Shown: piece by piece, positions 32,001 to 44,088 of the stretch
Numbering within the stretch: position 1 is the stretch's first letter
Layout of the letters: each line of letters opens with the position of its first letter
Assembly (NCBI GenBank): GCA_021234155.1
Contig: JAJEKV010000059.1
Location: forward strand, 661,844 to 725,843
Source of the DNA: Isoetes taiwanensis
Taxonomy: Eukaryota > Streptophyta > Lycopodiopsida > Isoetales > Isoetaceae
Direction of reading: 5' to 3'
DNA length: 64,000 nucleotides
Program-made: the position numbers and the translations under genes
The notes under the pieces: model-generated
Databases searched by the model: none
Told to the model about the DNA's origin: nothing
Seen by the model: the letters and a program-made list of their open reading frames with translations, nothing else

Positions 32001-35000
32001 CGCTTTCGGACTTGGTTACGCTCTTCTTCTTCTTCCCGAGTCCGGGTCGAATCGAGCTTAGTCGGAGTCAGAGTGGGGGACCTTCCTCTCTTGCTCCTCT
32101 TCTTGTCTCTACGTTCTCGAGCTGATGCTTTGCGGCGGTTGGCGTTACCCACCGAACTGCTCCGCAGCAATGCGGCTAGCAAAGCCTTTATCTGCTTTCG
32201 AGGTCCGTCCTCATTTGCGATATTTCTTCTTACGGAGTCATTTGTCCAAACTCTTCAAGCGGGTTCCTTGCGGGCGTGGCACGGGCGAACTCTGTTCCCT
32301 GTAAGTTCGCGGTTTATCGTTCTCTGGCGCTCGGGCCTCTAGCTGCATACACAAGTGGTTTCATATCTACATGGTTAGTTTTCCTTGCTTTCTTGCATTA
32401 TTTATGTTTGTTGGCATGGTTGAGGGGGGACACAAAATATATCAACAAAACATTTATAGTGCAAAAGAATGTTATATTTATATTTTATATTACACTAATA
32501 CAAGAACTTGCAACTACTGCTAATCACTTACGTTGATGCGGTAAGATGGATTATCCTCCAAGAACTTTTCACTTGGGCTATTTCCCAGCGAATGGCCCAA
32601 GTTCCTAAGAACATTAATTTGGAGATCCACCCTTGTAATGCTCTTGCTAAATCTTCTATTAGCGATTGGGAGGTATAAGGCTGGCGTCAGCGGCGGTCTT
32701 GCTGCCTTTGTAAGGTATGGCGAAGTCGAAGGCGTCGAGTGCTACCGCTCTTTTCACGAGGATTGCATACTTTCGGTGTTAAGGGGGTAGCCCGTGCATG
32801 CGGCGAATCACGAGTGCAATCATTAGCGCTACTCCTTCCTCACCTCACGGGGGTGAACTTGCGGTGGATAACGGCTATTCTTCCATCCATCGGCAATGGC
32901 GGGTAATAGCGTAGTGACTGTCGTTGCGAGATGGATCCTCGACTACTTCGGTATCGGCTCGATTATGCGCTTCGAAATCATCCACCTCTACAGTGGTGAG
33001 CTCCTGTAGTCTCGTGTTCTTTGAAGCCCTCACGAGGTCGAATTCGCCTGTCCTATCCGGGGAGGTGCTGCGGATGAGCTTTCCGTTAGGATGTTTGAGG
33101 TCGCATAAGCGGATCCCCATCTGTTCTGGAGAGCAAGGAACTCTTCCTCCGTCGGTAGCTTGTTCGGCCTTATGCGCCTCCATGATGCGCGATGTTTTTG
33201 TAGGCTTGGATGCCGGAGGTAAACTCTCCCGTGTAAGTGTCGGCTTCCCTTACTTGGAGGGAAAGTCGGACTCTCCTCGGGCGATGAAGTCGTCCAAGTC
33301 GGATTAACCGGGTTGGTGCGGCAACTCTTCAGTCGGTACTCCCTTTCCACGCACTCAGGGAGGTTTTGAATGTAAGCTTAGGAGTAGAAACTCCTCACCG
33401 CCGATTATAATGGGGGCTAGGCTTGTGATGCCTAACCGCAGGGGGGTGGCGCGACTTCGACGAGTCTGCCGGCTTCTTTGAGAAGTCTTGCCACTCCGCT
33501 CTGCTTGGCTATTTGCTCCTCTGGGTCGGAGCTCAACATCGTCTTCCTCCTCCTCAGTTCTGTTCATCCGGAGTCTTCTTCCTTCCCTTCTGCTCTGTTA
33601 AATCTTGTGAGGGCGTTGTTCTTTACTTCTGGCTAATGGATCCCGTCCATGGGGGAATAGAGGTTTCCCCACAATGTTCACCGACACGGTGGGTGAGAAA
33701 GATTGCCGGCGGTGTTGAAAGAAGTACTTGGTCCTGTTGGCAGTTAGGACCATTGGCTCCAGGTGTGCGGTGCGCTTTGTTTGTGAGGTATTTGGCGATG
33801 TTAGGGACATCGTCTAATCTTTACGCGGGACTGTCTAGGAACAAAATATCCTACACAAGGGGGAGTTGCACTACTAATTTGGTTCTACCCTAGCTTGGAA
33901 CTTCAGTCAAGACTCTACTATAAAAGGCTGGGAATTGGCGTGCAAGGTTGCTTGGGCGTCTACCTCCTTCTCACGAAAATCACGGAAGATTTGGTCGGCG
34001 TCGTCGGCCTCGGCCGACTTATTTGGCTTTGTACCATCTATGGAAATCAGAAGTTGCCATTGATTAATTGCGGAAGAAGGGTAACAAATGGTTGCAAAGC
34101 GCCTCGGGGAGTTGGGAAATCGGCTAGAAGAGGCGGGGAAGCAGATTTGTAGGGTGCTATGTGAAGTGGCGGGTCTATTTATAGAAAAGGGGAAACCCTA
34201 ATTTTTGGATGACTTGAAAATTTCCTAGGATTGGGTAATTCTAACTTATCGAGGTCAAAATAGGAGTTTAGGGACTATAGGAGATGCTTGAACAAGGCTA
34301 GGTTACCTAAAAGATGCTATCACGATAGGTTGAAGGTGACTTTGACAAGTCACGGTGAAGAATTGGTAAGAGGTCTCACGGCTTAGCCCTCGCTTCAATC
34401 CTAACTTTTTTTGTTTTCTGACGCCAGCATTTGTGAACATCAGTCCCATTTTAATCAAAGATGTCCAACTTGGGTAAACTAATGGTGTAAGGGTGATGGG
34501 CTCATCAAATTAGGCGAGAATCGACCCCTTATTTGGTCAATTTGGGCTGTTTTGGTCAAGCATGGTGAGGTCTCACGGCTTAGCGCCTCGCTTCAATCCT
34601 AACTTTTTTGTTTTACTTGGTAGCGAGCTGTGAGACATCATGTCTCTCGGCTCCCAAATGTCCTATTTCACTGAAATAAAAGCTAAAACTTATTAATTTG
34701 CTCTAATTACTCAAGTTTATGTCATCAAGGTAGACAAAATTGCTCTATATTACAAAATTTTTTAATTATTTACAACAAAAGTTTCTAAAGGCGTTCCCCT
34801 TAATGCGGTCATAAGACTCATGTCTTGTCGCATCAAGGTTACCCTTGGCGTGGATAGTGCAGGCTGTTGAATCTTCAAAATGTTGCACTATCTTTGCCTC
34901 GTAGCCCCTCTTGCATTACCCGGTGGCGCCTAAACGTGACTCTAAAATTACGTTCTATAGGCACTGCATAACTTCCGCGCACCAACCAGAAGGCGAAGGG

Positions 35001-36712
35001 GCCGCGGGGGATTAGGAGACCCGAGCTAGCATTTGGAAGTGTCTAATCTCCATAGCAGCTCTTCTCTCCACCTCCTTCCTATCCGCTTTCTTCTGGGTGG
35101 CGGCAGGAACAGGCCCGGTGGTGGCGGCCTTAGGGTTTCTTTGCCGTTGGTAAGCCCTCCCTCGATGAACTTAACTCTGTTTTCTTCATAATATTTGTTA
35201 TAGGCCTCCCATTTCTTCATGTAGGCCTCGTGCTCTCTCATCTTCCTCTCATAAATCTTCACCACTGTGTCGGTGGCGTAGGCTTCCGGGCAGGTCGTGG
35301 ATTTACTTCTTTCTATCCCATGCGGGTATTGAGGGGGGCTTACGCACTTGGTCTTGGTGGGGTTGCTTTCGAGTGCCCGGCTGCTTTCGGTACTTCTGCT
35401 TTCGTCGCTGGGTGCTTGGAAGAACTCCCCACTGCGGCGTTAGGGTTGAAGTCTTCATCGAAGAGTCGTCGGAAGGGGTTTGGGGGTTCGTCAGGTTGCG
35501 GCTCCTTGATAATAATGTTGGGGTTGGCCTCTTCCTTGGCGAGGCGGATCCTTTGTTCTCCTTCGCCCGACCACGAACTTCCCTTTCGCTTTCTTCTTTT
35601 CTTTGCTTTGCCTTTTGTTCCTCCTCCTTCCTTTTCCTCTTTTTGTCTTCCCTTCTCTTACGCGGCTTTCGTACTTCTGATGAACCTTCTAAGATTCTGC
35701 TACCTCCGTGGCTCCGGACACATCCTGCTGCTCATCTGCTTTCGAGGATTTCCGTGGGTCGCGTCTGAATAATGCGCTTGTTCTGCTGCTGGATCTCCGC
35801 TCTATTTCGCCCATTACACCTCCCTCGTCTCTTCGTCCATGGAGTTAGGTGATGTGGCCTCGTCCTCCTCCTGCTTTGGTTGAAGACATCGATCAAATCG
35901 GAGGTGTCTTCCTCTTCGTCAGAAGGCGAGCGACCCCCTCTTGCGAGCCTCTCCGCGAAGCATCTTCGAATGATCTACTGCCACCGATTGGCATTTGGTG
36001 GTTTTCGCTGGCGGCAGCTTCCTTTGCGATCTGTTTGGTTGGGCCATGTTTCACGGATCGTCAATGGGATAAAAGCCGAAAAGATGTCGCCTAAGTTGGG
36101 GAAGCGGATTTCTAGGGCTTGGGCGAAAAAAATGAGGGGTTCTACATCTATTTATAGCTTGGGGAATTTTTAGGTCAAAACTCAAGTTGCTACTGTTTAA
36201 CATGCTAAGGCATCAACTTAGCTAAAACTTATACTTATTTCGGACTTTTTCTACCTATTGGTCTCCGCGACTTGCGCCTCGTTCCAATACTAATGTTTAG
36301 TTTTGCGACCCGGTAGCGGTATGAATCTCTGCCCATTCTAGGGTTTTAGGTAATCAAAACATGCTATTCTAACTAATTCCTACCTTAGGATTAGCCTTAC
36401 CACATTATTTTTCTCGAATTCATCATGTTTTGGTGTTCTTGATTTCGATGTCTCACGACTTAGCCTCGCTTCAAAACAAAAAGTTAGTTTTCGCGACGGT
36501 AGCAGTATGAATCTCACTGGAAAATTTTGGCTCGTTCTTTTTTAATCTTGTTAAATTCCAATTCCTTAATTGTTACTAGCTTAGCATAACTACAAAGGTG
36601 AGAAAAATTTTCCCACTTTTTAGAGGCTTGAGGATCCTATCAAGTTAGTACTACTGGGAACATGGTGAGTGCTTTGCTCTTGGTCTCCAAGAACATTGCT
36701 CACGATACCCTT
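32001..36712 (-). other. Long untranslated/unknown leader of the retrotransposon
   Basis: The 4.7 kb between the presumed gag and the 5' LTR is unusually long for a chromovirus leader. Short open frames exist on both strands (for example 32875-33350 minus), none recognised. A motif with CTCACGGCTTAGC, CTCGCTTCAATCCTAACTTTT and GGTAGC recurs at about 34370, 34570, 36265 and 36450 in diverged copies. It may hold an extra unrecognised gene or a nested insertion. Confidence 0.45.
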
Positions 36713-38293
36713 TGTGGCGTCCCCTACTCGTATACACGGTGCACTCACCAGGTATACAAGCGAGTTCTTCCCCACACCAGCCCCATCGCGTCTGAGGGGC
36801 CCTCCACATATCCTTTGCACCCGTAGCTTGGTCTCGATTGGGAAGAGTGAAGGTGTCATTCTACCCGTCTCCCCGGGGCCTACCTAGGCTGCCCGGGCGT
36901 AAACATACATGTCATTAGCACATACATCAACATCCTGCGACCACTTGCTTGAAGGATGGTCCTCCTCATATCTGCATAGACAAGGATCGGCCACATCACA
37001 TAGGGGATCCTACCCAAGGCTTCGGACACAAGGATGGCCCGGCGGCTTGGGTCCCCGGAAGACCGTTCTTGAGGAGGCGGAATTCATGGCAATGGATTTG
37101 GGCGGCATAAGAGCATGGCATAGGGTTGTCCACTCCATCCGCCCCCTCCTGTGCACACTTTGCGAGTAGGCTGAAAAGTGTTGGGACTGGCGTAGCCGCC
37201 CGGGATGCATAGCCGAAGGGGCTATTCTGGGTCTCATCCTCCCGGTTCGATGGGGCAGGTAGGGATCACTCCCCTCCAGAGATCTACATGCTAACTCAAG
37301 GTGACTAGAGGGCCTTTGCCCGTGTTCATTGAACCCACTGGAAAGTGTACACCACTTCCGCGGTGTCGAGCCCATGCCTTACCCGCTTTTCGGTGGTAAG
37401 CCATTAGACCTAGTCACAATGATCCCCGGGCTTTACACACCGGGGATCGTTCAGAGTCGAGGACATGAGCCTCCTTCTTAGCCCGGTCGGCCCCTTCACC
37501 CACAACCAGGTGTGGCTCTTGTACCAGGGCGAATCTACGGATTGTGCTAGAGAGGCTACTCTAGGAGCATCAACTACAAGCTTTGGGGCCTCTACCCCCT
37601 TCCCAATACAAAGGAGTTCTGAGAGATACATCATCCAAATACATCACCGAAGAACTAAAGAACTAGATCTAATCATAGAGTTAGGTTCTTTAGTTAGTGT
37701 CCGAGATCTAAGATCTAGATAGCTGCTATGGGCAATTTAATAGTCTAAACCTACTGATTCTATGATTAGAAGACGGTTTAAGCTATTAAATTGACCAAAT
37801 ACCTGATCCTTGTGTGGCTCCTCCTGACCTGAGTTCAACCATCCTGCTGAGCTGAGCGAATTCAGGGAAACTGATGGTGCAATTCGCTTGGGCGGCGTCT
37901 GGGAGGCGGTTTTGGCTCCTGGGGCAGCCAAAACTGAGCTCTAAAACCCTAAGGACGAAAAACTAGCAAGCTAGGGTTTTCCTACCCTAAATAGACATGG
38001 GGTTTAGGCTAGGGTTTCCAATTACCCAATTTGGCATGTGGGATAATTGGAAAGGCCCCACTTGCCTTTAATGGCTAGGTGGCAAAAAATATGCCAACAT
38101 GGAAAGGTGTGCCCTCATTAATGTGCACATGTGCACATTAATAATATATGAACACTCCTAGCAAGTTGCCCCTAGGGCTACTTACCTTGCTATCCGTTGG
38201 CGTACACGTCGGTCGGAGTAAATTAATGTACGCGTGGCGGAAGGCGATGCGATATCGATCACGGGACCGTATCTTTGTCTTTGGAACGTCCCA
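36713..38293 (-). repeat. Right LTR (5' LTR of the minus-strand element)
   Basis: 1581 bp, TGTGGCGTCC to GGAACGTCCCA on the plus strand, homologous to 25102-26671. Its inner edge adjoins the putative primer binding site, which fixes the element's orientation as minus. Confidence 0.92.
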
Positions 38294-38295
38294 TG

Positions 38296-38300
38296 GCGAT
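38296..38300. repeat. Right target-site duplication GCGAT
   Basis: Matches 25097-25101. See the left copy for the reading-frame argument. Confidence 0.85.
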
Positions 38301-38900
38301 CACTGCTAATAATGTGCGGTATGGCTTGTGCAATCTCAATACACCATTTCCTTTCATTGGAGGGTTATAATACGGATGGGTTCGACATCCGGTCCACCGA
38401 AACGAGCAAGTGTTTTTGTAAACAAAGCACTGTGGTGAGGCGATAGGGTGCATAATGTTATTGCAACGAAAGATATAAATTGCGAAGAGAAAGCTTGAGT
38501 TCCCGCGATCCTTCCAAGCAACTAAAATAGACACTAGATGGCGGCCGCGATGTTTGTATGCTTGACTAAACTCAAACGGCAAGAAAACAAATCCGCGCTC
38601 CACGAACATCGCGATTGGCGTTCCTCAAGTGACCTACTACACTACTACTCATGAACATTGCAGAAAGAAAATCTATGCTCGGCAAGACCCAGCGGCCGCG
38701 ATCTTGTTGAGCACCACAGGCTATCAAGACATTACAAAACCCTAGGAAGCCAAGACCCGTGCCGCTGATCTTGGCGAGTACTACTATGAAAACACTAGAA
38801 GTTCTAGTAGGCAAGATCGCGGCAGCGATCTTCTTGAAATAAAAAGTTAGAAATTACCTTCTTCGAGGGAGTCCTTTGGTGCCATGGGATCGCCCGGGTG
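38301..38900 (-). pseudogene. Gene C1, 5' part with possible first exon
   Basis: On the minus strand the frame entering the insertion site is open from about 38420 (YKNTCSFRWTGCRTHPYYN, then LRLHKPYRTLLAVIA) and joins in frame with the sequence beyond the retrotransposon. A plausible first exon lies at 38889-38862 (ATG, MAPKDSLEE, then donor GTAATT), with a TATA-like TTCTATAAATTG about 130 bp further upstream (near 39016). The palindrome array at 38541-38835 would then fall in the first intron. Splice joins to the next exon are not in frame as read, so the model is tentative. Confidence 0.4.
38541..38835. repeat. Palindrome array C (arms AAGATCGCGG / CCGCGATCTT)
   Basis: Five copies at about 38541, 38606, 38691, 38763 and 38813, spaced 50-85 bp. 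The best is 38813-38832 (AAGATCGCGG, CAGCGATCTT). Others keep one perfect arm and a damaged partner. Related copies lie at about 40030 on this side and at 21332 and 21482 beyond the other end of gene C1. Damage is concentrated at CG dinucleotides. Confidence 0.75.
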
Positions 38901-40400
38901 TGTCTGAAATTCGGTCGTTTTCGAGAGGCTCGAGAAGGCTCGAGGTCGAGGGCGTGGCTTATTTGAAGAAATCAGCGGTCTTGAAATTTGTTTTGAGGGT
39001 TTCGAGTTTCAATTTATAGAACGCGGCGCGGAATTTAAATGCCCGCCCATCATAATGGTGCGTGAAAATTCGTGCACGCCATAATGGCGTCGCCGCGTGT
39101 GAAGCATTAATTACGCGCCGGAATATTAATTACCGGCCGGCGGTAATTAATACCGACCCTAAATCGTTCATGCGAATATGCCCCTAGAAAAAGCAAGTAA
39201 TCCATTACAAAAGGTCTTTATCGACTTGGGCGTCCGCGTTCAATTTCGCGTAATGTCAATTCATTAAAGGTACATGACGAGACTATGCGATCGTAAATGC
39301 TCCAAAGGCAAGGTGGATTCACCGGACGGGCGATGGCGCAAAATTTGAATTCCATAACAAACATTTCAAGTTCGGGCAAGGATTTCAAAATTTGCGGAAT
39401 CCCGCATCCATTGAAGCGACGAGGGCTCATAATCCGCCGCACTCCGCCATGCTTTGCACATTTGGAATTCTTCAACTGCATCGAATTGGGGTTTTTGAGG
39501 TAAAAGGCATATTCGATGCATATCACTTTCGGTGAAGTGAACTCAAAGTTTATCTTTACCGAATTTCAATTATAACTACAACCGATGAGTCTCTACACTA
39601 ACATCAATATGTATTGCATAGATGTTGTAAGCAAACTTTGTGCACTCGGTGTGTTTATTATACAATGTAAACGTCTTTCAAGTATATGCTTTCTTTCTCC
39701 ATGAGGATGATACAAAACCTTTGTTTTATGACACTGCTGACCTCGGCCGGGTCCTTGGCTTCAAGTAGGCGTTAGCGCCACCATATTACGTGAGGTATGA
39801 GTAATGCTTTGAGTCGTAAGTCAATCGTTTAACTTTTGTGCTTTCGGCGAAGATCAGCGGTCGTGATACCTTCAACCATCTACACTTGCTATTTACCAAA
39901 GAACTCCCATTATCGATAACTATGAGTTGAAACCACTTGTTAACCTCGAAATGTGATTTGCACATGAATTCTTATTGAAACAAACTAGTTTGAATGATTG
40001 CAAAAAGCTGCGGCAGCGTTCTTGCCCATGCTCAATAAGATCGCGGTGGCGAAAGTCACGAACATTTTTAATTTCTCGATTCTTGCTATTTTCGTAGTAC
40101 TTTATGATCACATTGCTTTTTGCTTACGAGGATCGTGACCCGCGATATCCGACCTCTTCTTTGCGGGATGGCGGATGTAATTCCGCTATATCTCGGGGAA
40201 AAAGGTGGGCGAGGGAAGAGTCCACAATTTTGGCGCCATCACAATTATTTGTCGGAGAGGGTATGGTTGTTGTTTCAATTGTGAATGTTTTGGATGGACA
40301 ATTGCCGCTACCAATTCGAAATGGAAATAGAAAAAATGGGTGAAGCTGTGGGGACTTTTGTGTTGTGGTACAAGGACATTGCTGCTCCACTTGTTAGAGA
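38901..40400. other. Intergenic space of element C between the divergent genes
   Basis: GC-rich part near 39010-39170 with a strong palindrome (TTAATTACCG / GCCGG / CGGTAATTAA, about 39136-39160). A minus-strand frame at 39526-39218 is open for about 100 residues (ending TLREIERGRPSR) but not recognised. A diverged array C palindrome lies near 40030. The rest shows nothing supportable. Confidence 0.45.
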
Positions 40401-43275
40401 GGAGGAAGCTTGCACCCACCAGTGGATAAAACGATAAACCTGGCGGAGACGGGGGAGGCAATGAGGGGTTAGCCGATGAATGAGGCGAATCATGTGCAAG
40501 GGCTTTCTAGAGATGAGTTAGTTGAGAAGGCATGCACACTCATGCATGAATGCTGCCACATGGCTTATGCCTATGGTGTTATCGTTTTGCCGATCCAAAC
40601 CATCTTTGTCCGGCGTGAAGTTAGGGGAAGGCTCGATAGGTTGCTACTATCATGAGCATATTTCCAATGCACGAAAAAGATCTCTATCTTGTTGCCAAGC
40701 ACGTGCGAGAAATGCCCCAACCGCATGACCTTGTCGGATGGCCCATAGCCTTCGTGCTTTCGTTGATAACATTCCGGTTTCTACTCTGTGGTTGCGGTGA
40801 AGGAGAAGGATGTGGAGAATGAACCTTACTCTATTAGACCAAATTGGCATCACCAAAAGAGACCTTACAAACATGGTCAATCGGAGACCAGACACGGCCA
40901 GCCGAGACTAAATGTGAAAGAAAAACTAGTCTTTGAGGCTATTCTAGACTTCAGGTCATCACTCTGGCGCATGAAACGATCTTTGTGCAAATTTTACATC
41001 CCGAGATAGCTTGCATGAGAACCTTTTCTTTGGAACATGAAGTCCTCGGGCGCACAACCTTTGCATATAACATGCTAGATCTTTGCTCGAAAATGGTGTA
41101 GTTTGCAGCGATGTTGAATAACAAAGCAGGTGTGCGTGAAAGCATGGCATAAAGCCTATGGCATACCCATTTCCACTTTTTACAAGTGGAAGAAGCTCTT
41201 CAATGACGGTCCACAGAATTGCTGAGCACGGAAATACTGGGTCTAAGAAGCCAAGGTCTCATACTTTGGCTGGCAATGCTGTGCTATCTATGTTCATAGA
41301 TGAAAAGCAGAGCGATGCCACACATTTCGAAAATTACGGCGAGGGTAGCGGAACAAAATGTTAAGAGGCTACCTTCAGTCTTGACTAAGAAGGATATACA
41401 CCAAGAAGTAGATATTACCGATTCTGAGATGAGCCGAGGGCAAGCATATTTCTCCTTCGTCCTTTCTGTCTGCTTGGAAAGAGAATCATTCAGAGGTGGC
41501 AATAGCTAAGAGGATAGCATTTTCTAAGTGTAACACCTGTATTGTCATAAAGGAAAAGCTTGCTAAGACCAGAGATCCAAATGAAAGAAGGGTACTTGCA
41601 ATGGAGAGAAAAATCACATATGACTGGCCCAGATTTCATGTAGGAGGCGTTCGGGTCTGGAGAGCTTTGTCTCATAGATCTCCTGAGCACGCTTTAACCA
41701 TTATACATGATAAGATGGATCAGAATAAGACCATGGTCCCTCGTCTAGAGAAGCTAGCAAAGTCTGTATGGAGGGGTGAACGACTGAAGGTCAGTGTTAC
41801 AGGTGCTCTCATGCGGCCATGGTATAGGTGCCTTGGGCCACTTCTCACTGGACCTCTGGCCTGATGATTCTAATTTTCATGTGGGATCCTTGAATCATAC
41901 CTTGAAGACACTGGAGAATAAATCTGAGGATAATTGGGGCCATTTGAGAGATACAGATCGTCCTGAAAGCAGCTGGGGTGCAGCAATTTTAAACACAGAT
42001 AACCTTAGGACAAAAATGATGAATGGCAAGAGAAGCGATTTTATGCCTCCTATCAAAGGCCCCATGGTAGCGAACAAGTTGCCTAGGAGGCTTTACTTGC
42101 GCCTAGATAATTGCTTTCAGGTGGGAATAAGAATAGATATCTTTTCTCTTACTTGTCATACTTGGTTTGGTTAGGTGTCTTTGATCAAGTGCAGCTGGGA
42201 TTCATGATGGTTGGACACACCCACGATGACATAGATGCCCTATTTGGAAACTACTCTACTCTAATGAGAAGATCAGATGCATTGACTATTAGGAGCTTAT
42301 GCAACTCTTGAGTGATTGTGGTTCAAAGGCTCCTTCACCTTACCTTGTAATGAGAGGTTCCCGATTGGAAGGAATTCGTGAAAGGTTTTATCCACGATAA
42401 GAAGGACCGTTTATGTGGTCACTTGGAACCTCTACTCTTCAAGTTTTGCATGAAGGATGGATGGCCACTAATGTTCTACAAGATGAGGCGAGGGGGCATA
42501 GGGAGTGGCTCTGAAAAGGGAATCGAGAATGTGGAAGGAGGATGCCCAAGGTTTACCTATGATTAGAGAGGGTCACCTAAGGTCCTGCTGACCATATGGG
42601 AGCTTGAAAGATATAGGTGCATTAAGAGCTTCTATTGCCAAGTACATGATGCTTTGGGCAGCTATTTTTAGAGCTGGCGATAAGTCATGGTCCAACACAT
42701 ATATGAATGAAGTTATTGACTACTTGGTCCACCTTAGCTGCGAGTGCTTGGGGACGTGCAGCCCGGTAGAGCTATCATTCAAGATTTCTGGTCCAGTACC
42801 AGGCAAAGTGCATTGGAAGAACCCGAAAGAGTGTTTGTGGATGAGCACATTGAAGCATCTCATTACGTTGGGCCTTTCTCGGGTACCCAAGAACCCGGTT
42901 GAAATATTCGACCCCTACCAAGATGTCAAGAAAGGAATGCTCTTGCTAATCGGACCACATGATAAGCTGCCCGGCATGGTTGGCTTTTTGCGAAAGAGGA
43001 CCCAATAGAGGACCCTAATCTCCCACATTACGAAGAGGTGTTTGTCTCTTGGTTTGAGCCTGTTGCCAGAAAGGGAAGCTCATATGCAATGCGGTATAGG
43101 GATTCTTTGGAGCAAGAATTGGAGACCCAATCCTAATGACCCGCCACGCTACCAACCTTTGAAAACAATAGACTATGGTTGGGGCGTAGAGACCAGGCCA
43201 TTGTCGGTGGTGATCCCTAGTAGTGTGGGGGCTCGGTTGCAAGAATTAGTGGCTAAAGAAGCTAAGGGGCGATGA
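40401..43275 (+). pseudogene. Gene C2: second DUF7869-like transposase-like gene, decayed
   Basis: Segments in changing frames give the family order: AYGIPISTFYKWKKLF (about 41156-41200); HTLAGNAVLSMFIDEKQSD; KDIHQEVDITDSEMSRGQ (41390-41440); SKCNTCIVIKEKLAKTRD with its Cys pair, ERKITYDWPRFHVGG and IIHDKMDQNKTMVPRLEKL (41496-41760); RLYLRLDN (about 42090-42113); NKNRYLFSYLSYLVWLGVFD, with one frame slip at 42115-42125; and GHTHDDIDALFG (42213-42248). The C-terminal part continues to 43275. It matches gene B2 in order and signature but is very diverged. The 5' end is uncertain: 40500-41000 contains open frames (for example LMHECCHMAYAYGV) that may belong to it. Confidence 0.7.
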
Positions 43276-43424
43276 TGAGAACTCTTGAGGTATGCAATGC
43301 TCTTTTACATAATTACTATATCATTCATAACATGCAAGTTACAATAGACTAGTTATTATTCATTACGCTCTGCGTTTTCATCTCAACACAAGAGCTCTTA
43401 CACTATACAATGCTAAACGGTGAT

Positions 43425-43662
43425 TCACTCATCTTCAGGGATGTAGTAGTGATCCACGATATCTCATAGCTCATTCGCTCGGGAAGCCAAATCAGATGGA
43501 TCATTACACGAATTGATTTCGTGGCAACGAATCTCAGCCCAAAGCTTTTCTTCGCGGTAGGGATCAAGAAGAAGATGCCTGTCTAGGCAACCAACAAGAT
43601 CGTGAGTGGCTCATTGAGCACTTGATCGCCTCGATGGTGAACTGATGAAGGCAAAAATCCAT
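43425..43662 (-). pseudogene. Mini-gene copy 1 of a tandem family of three
   Basis: The ATG at 43662 lies behind a TATA box (CTATAAAAG at about 43694-43702). The recognisable C-terminal part reads MIHLIWLPERMSYEISW. The frame is broken in the middle. Compared with copies 2 and 3 the unit is repeated at 605-665 bp. Family unknown; see copy 3. Confidence 0.55.
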
Positions 43663-44088
43663 GGGAGAGGAATGAACTTTAGGAAGTGAGAAGCTTTTAT
43701 AGTGAGGTAGAATTATTGTGGTGAATTATTGGGGGTAGACTTCTAGCCATTATTGCTCGTGTATAAGACCGTTGTATAAATACAAGTATAATACATCTTT
43801 CGTATGGATATATGTATGCTTTTAAAAGCGTGTGCTTGAGTAATTCAGGTGTGGTTGAAATTACGTCATTGCTTGCTCTGGGAATCCAGCTCACTGAGGA
43901 ATTGCTTGCTAAAGAGGCATCCGAGGATGGAGATGAAACTTGAGTCTTACTGGTACATTAAAGCATTTCACAATATACTATTTATTATCCATAACGTCAC
44001 TACAATAGACTATTTATTATTCATTCGTCTTGCATTTTTCATCTTAACACAAGAGCTCTCTTACACTATAACATGTTGAGCAATTGAT

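Larger units (their letters stand above)
25102..38295 (-). mobile_element. 13.2-kb Ty3/gypsy chromovirus LTR retrotransposon
   Basis: Two long terminal repeats (25102-26671 and 36713-38293) enclose gag, protease, RT, RNase H, integrase and chromodomain remnants on the minus strand, in Ty3/gypsy order. The polypurine tract (minus strand AAGGTGGGGAA) abuts the left LTR at 26672-26682. The primer binding site next to the right LTR reads GGGTATCGTGAGC (minus strand, just below 36713), close to the initiator-Met tRNA site typical of plant elements. The target duplication is GCGAT. All coding regions carry frameshifts, so this copy is not autonomous as read. Two extra bases (38294-38295) lie between the CA end and the duplication. 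Confidence 0.93.

Noticed and set aside
35230-36173. Plus-strand ORFs of up to 180 residues inside the retrotransposon
   Set aside because: They are GC-rich sequence opposite the element's own strand, with no motif and no start context.
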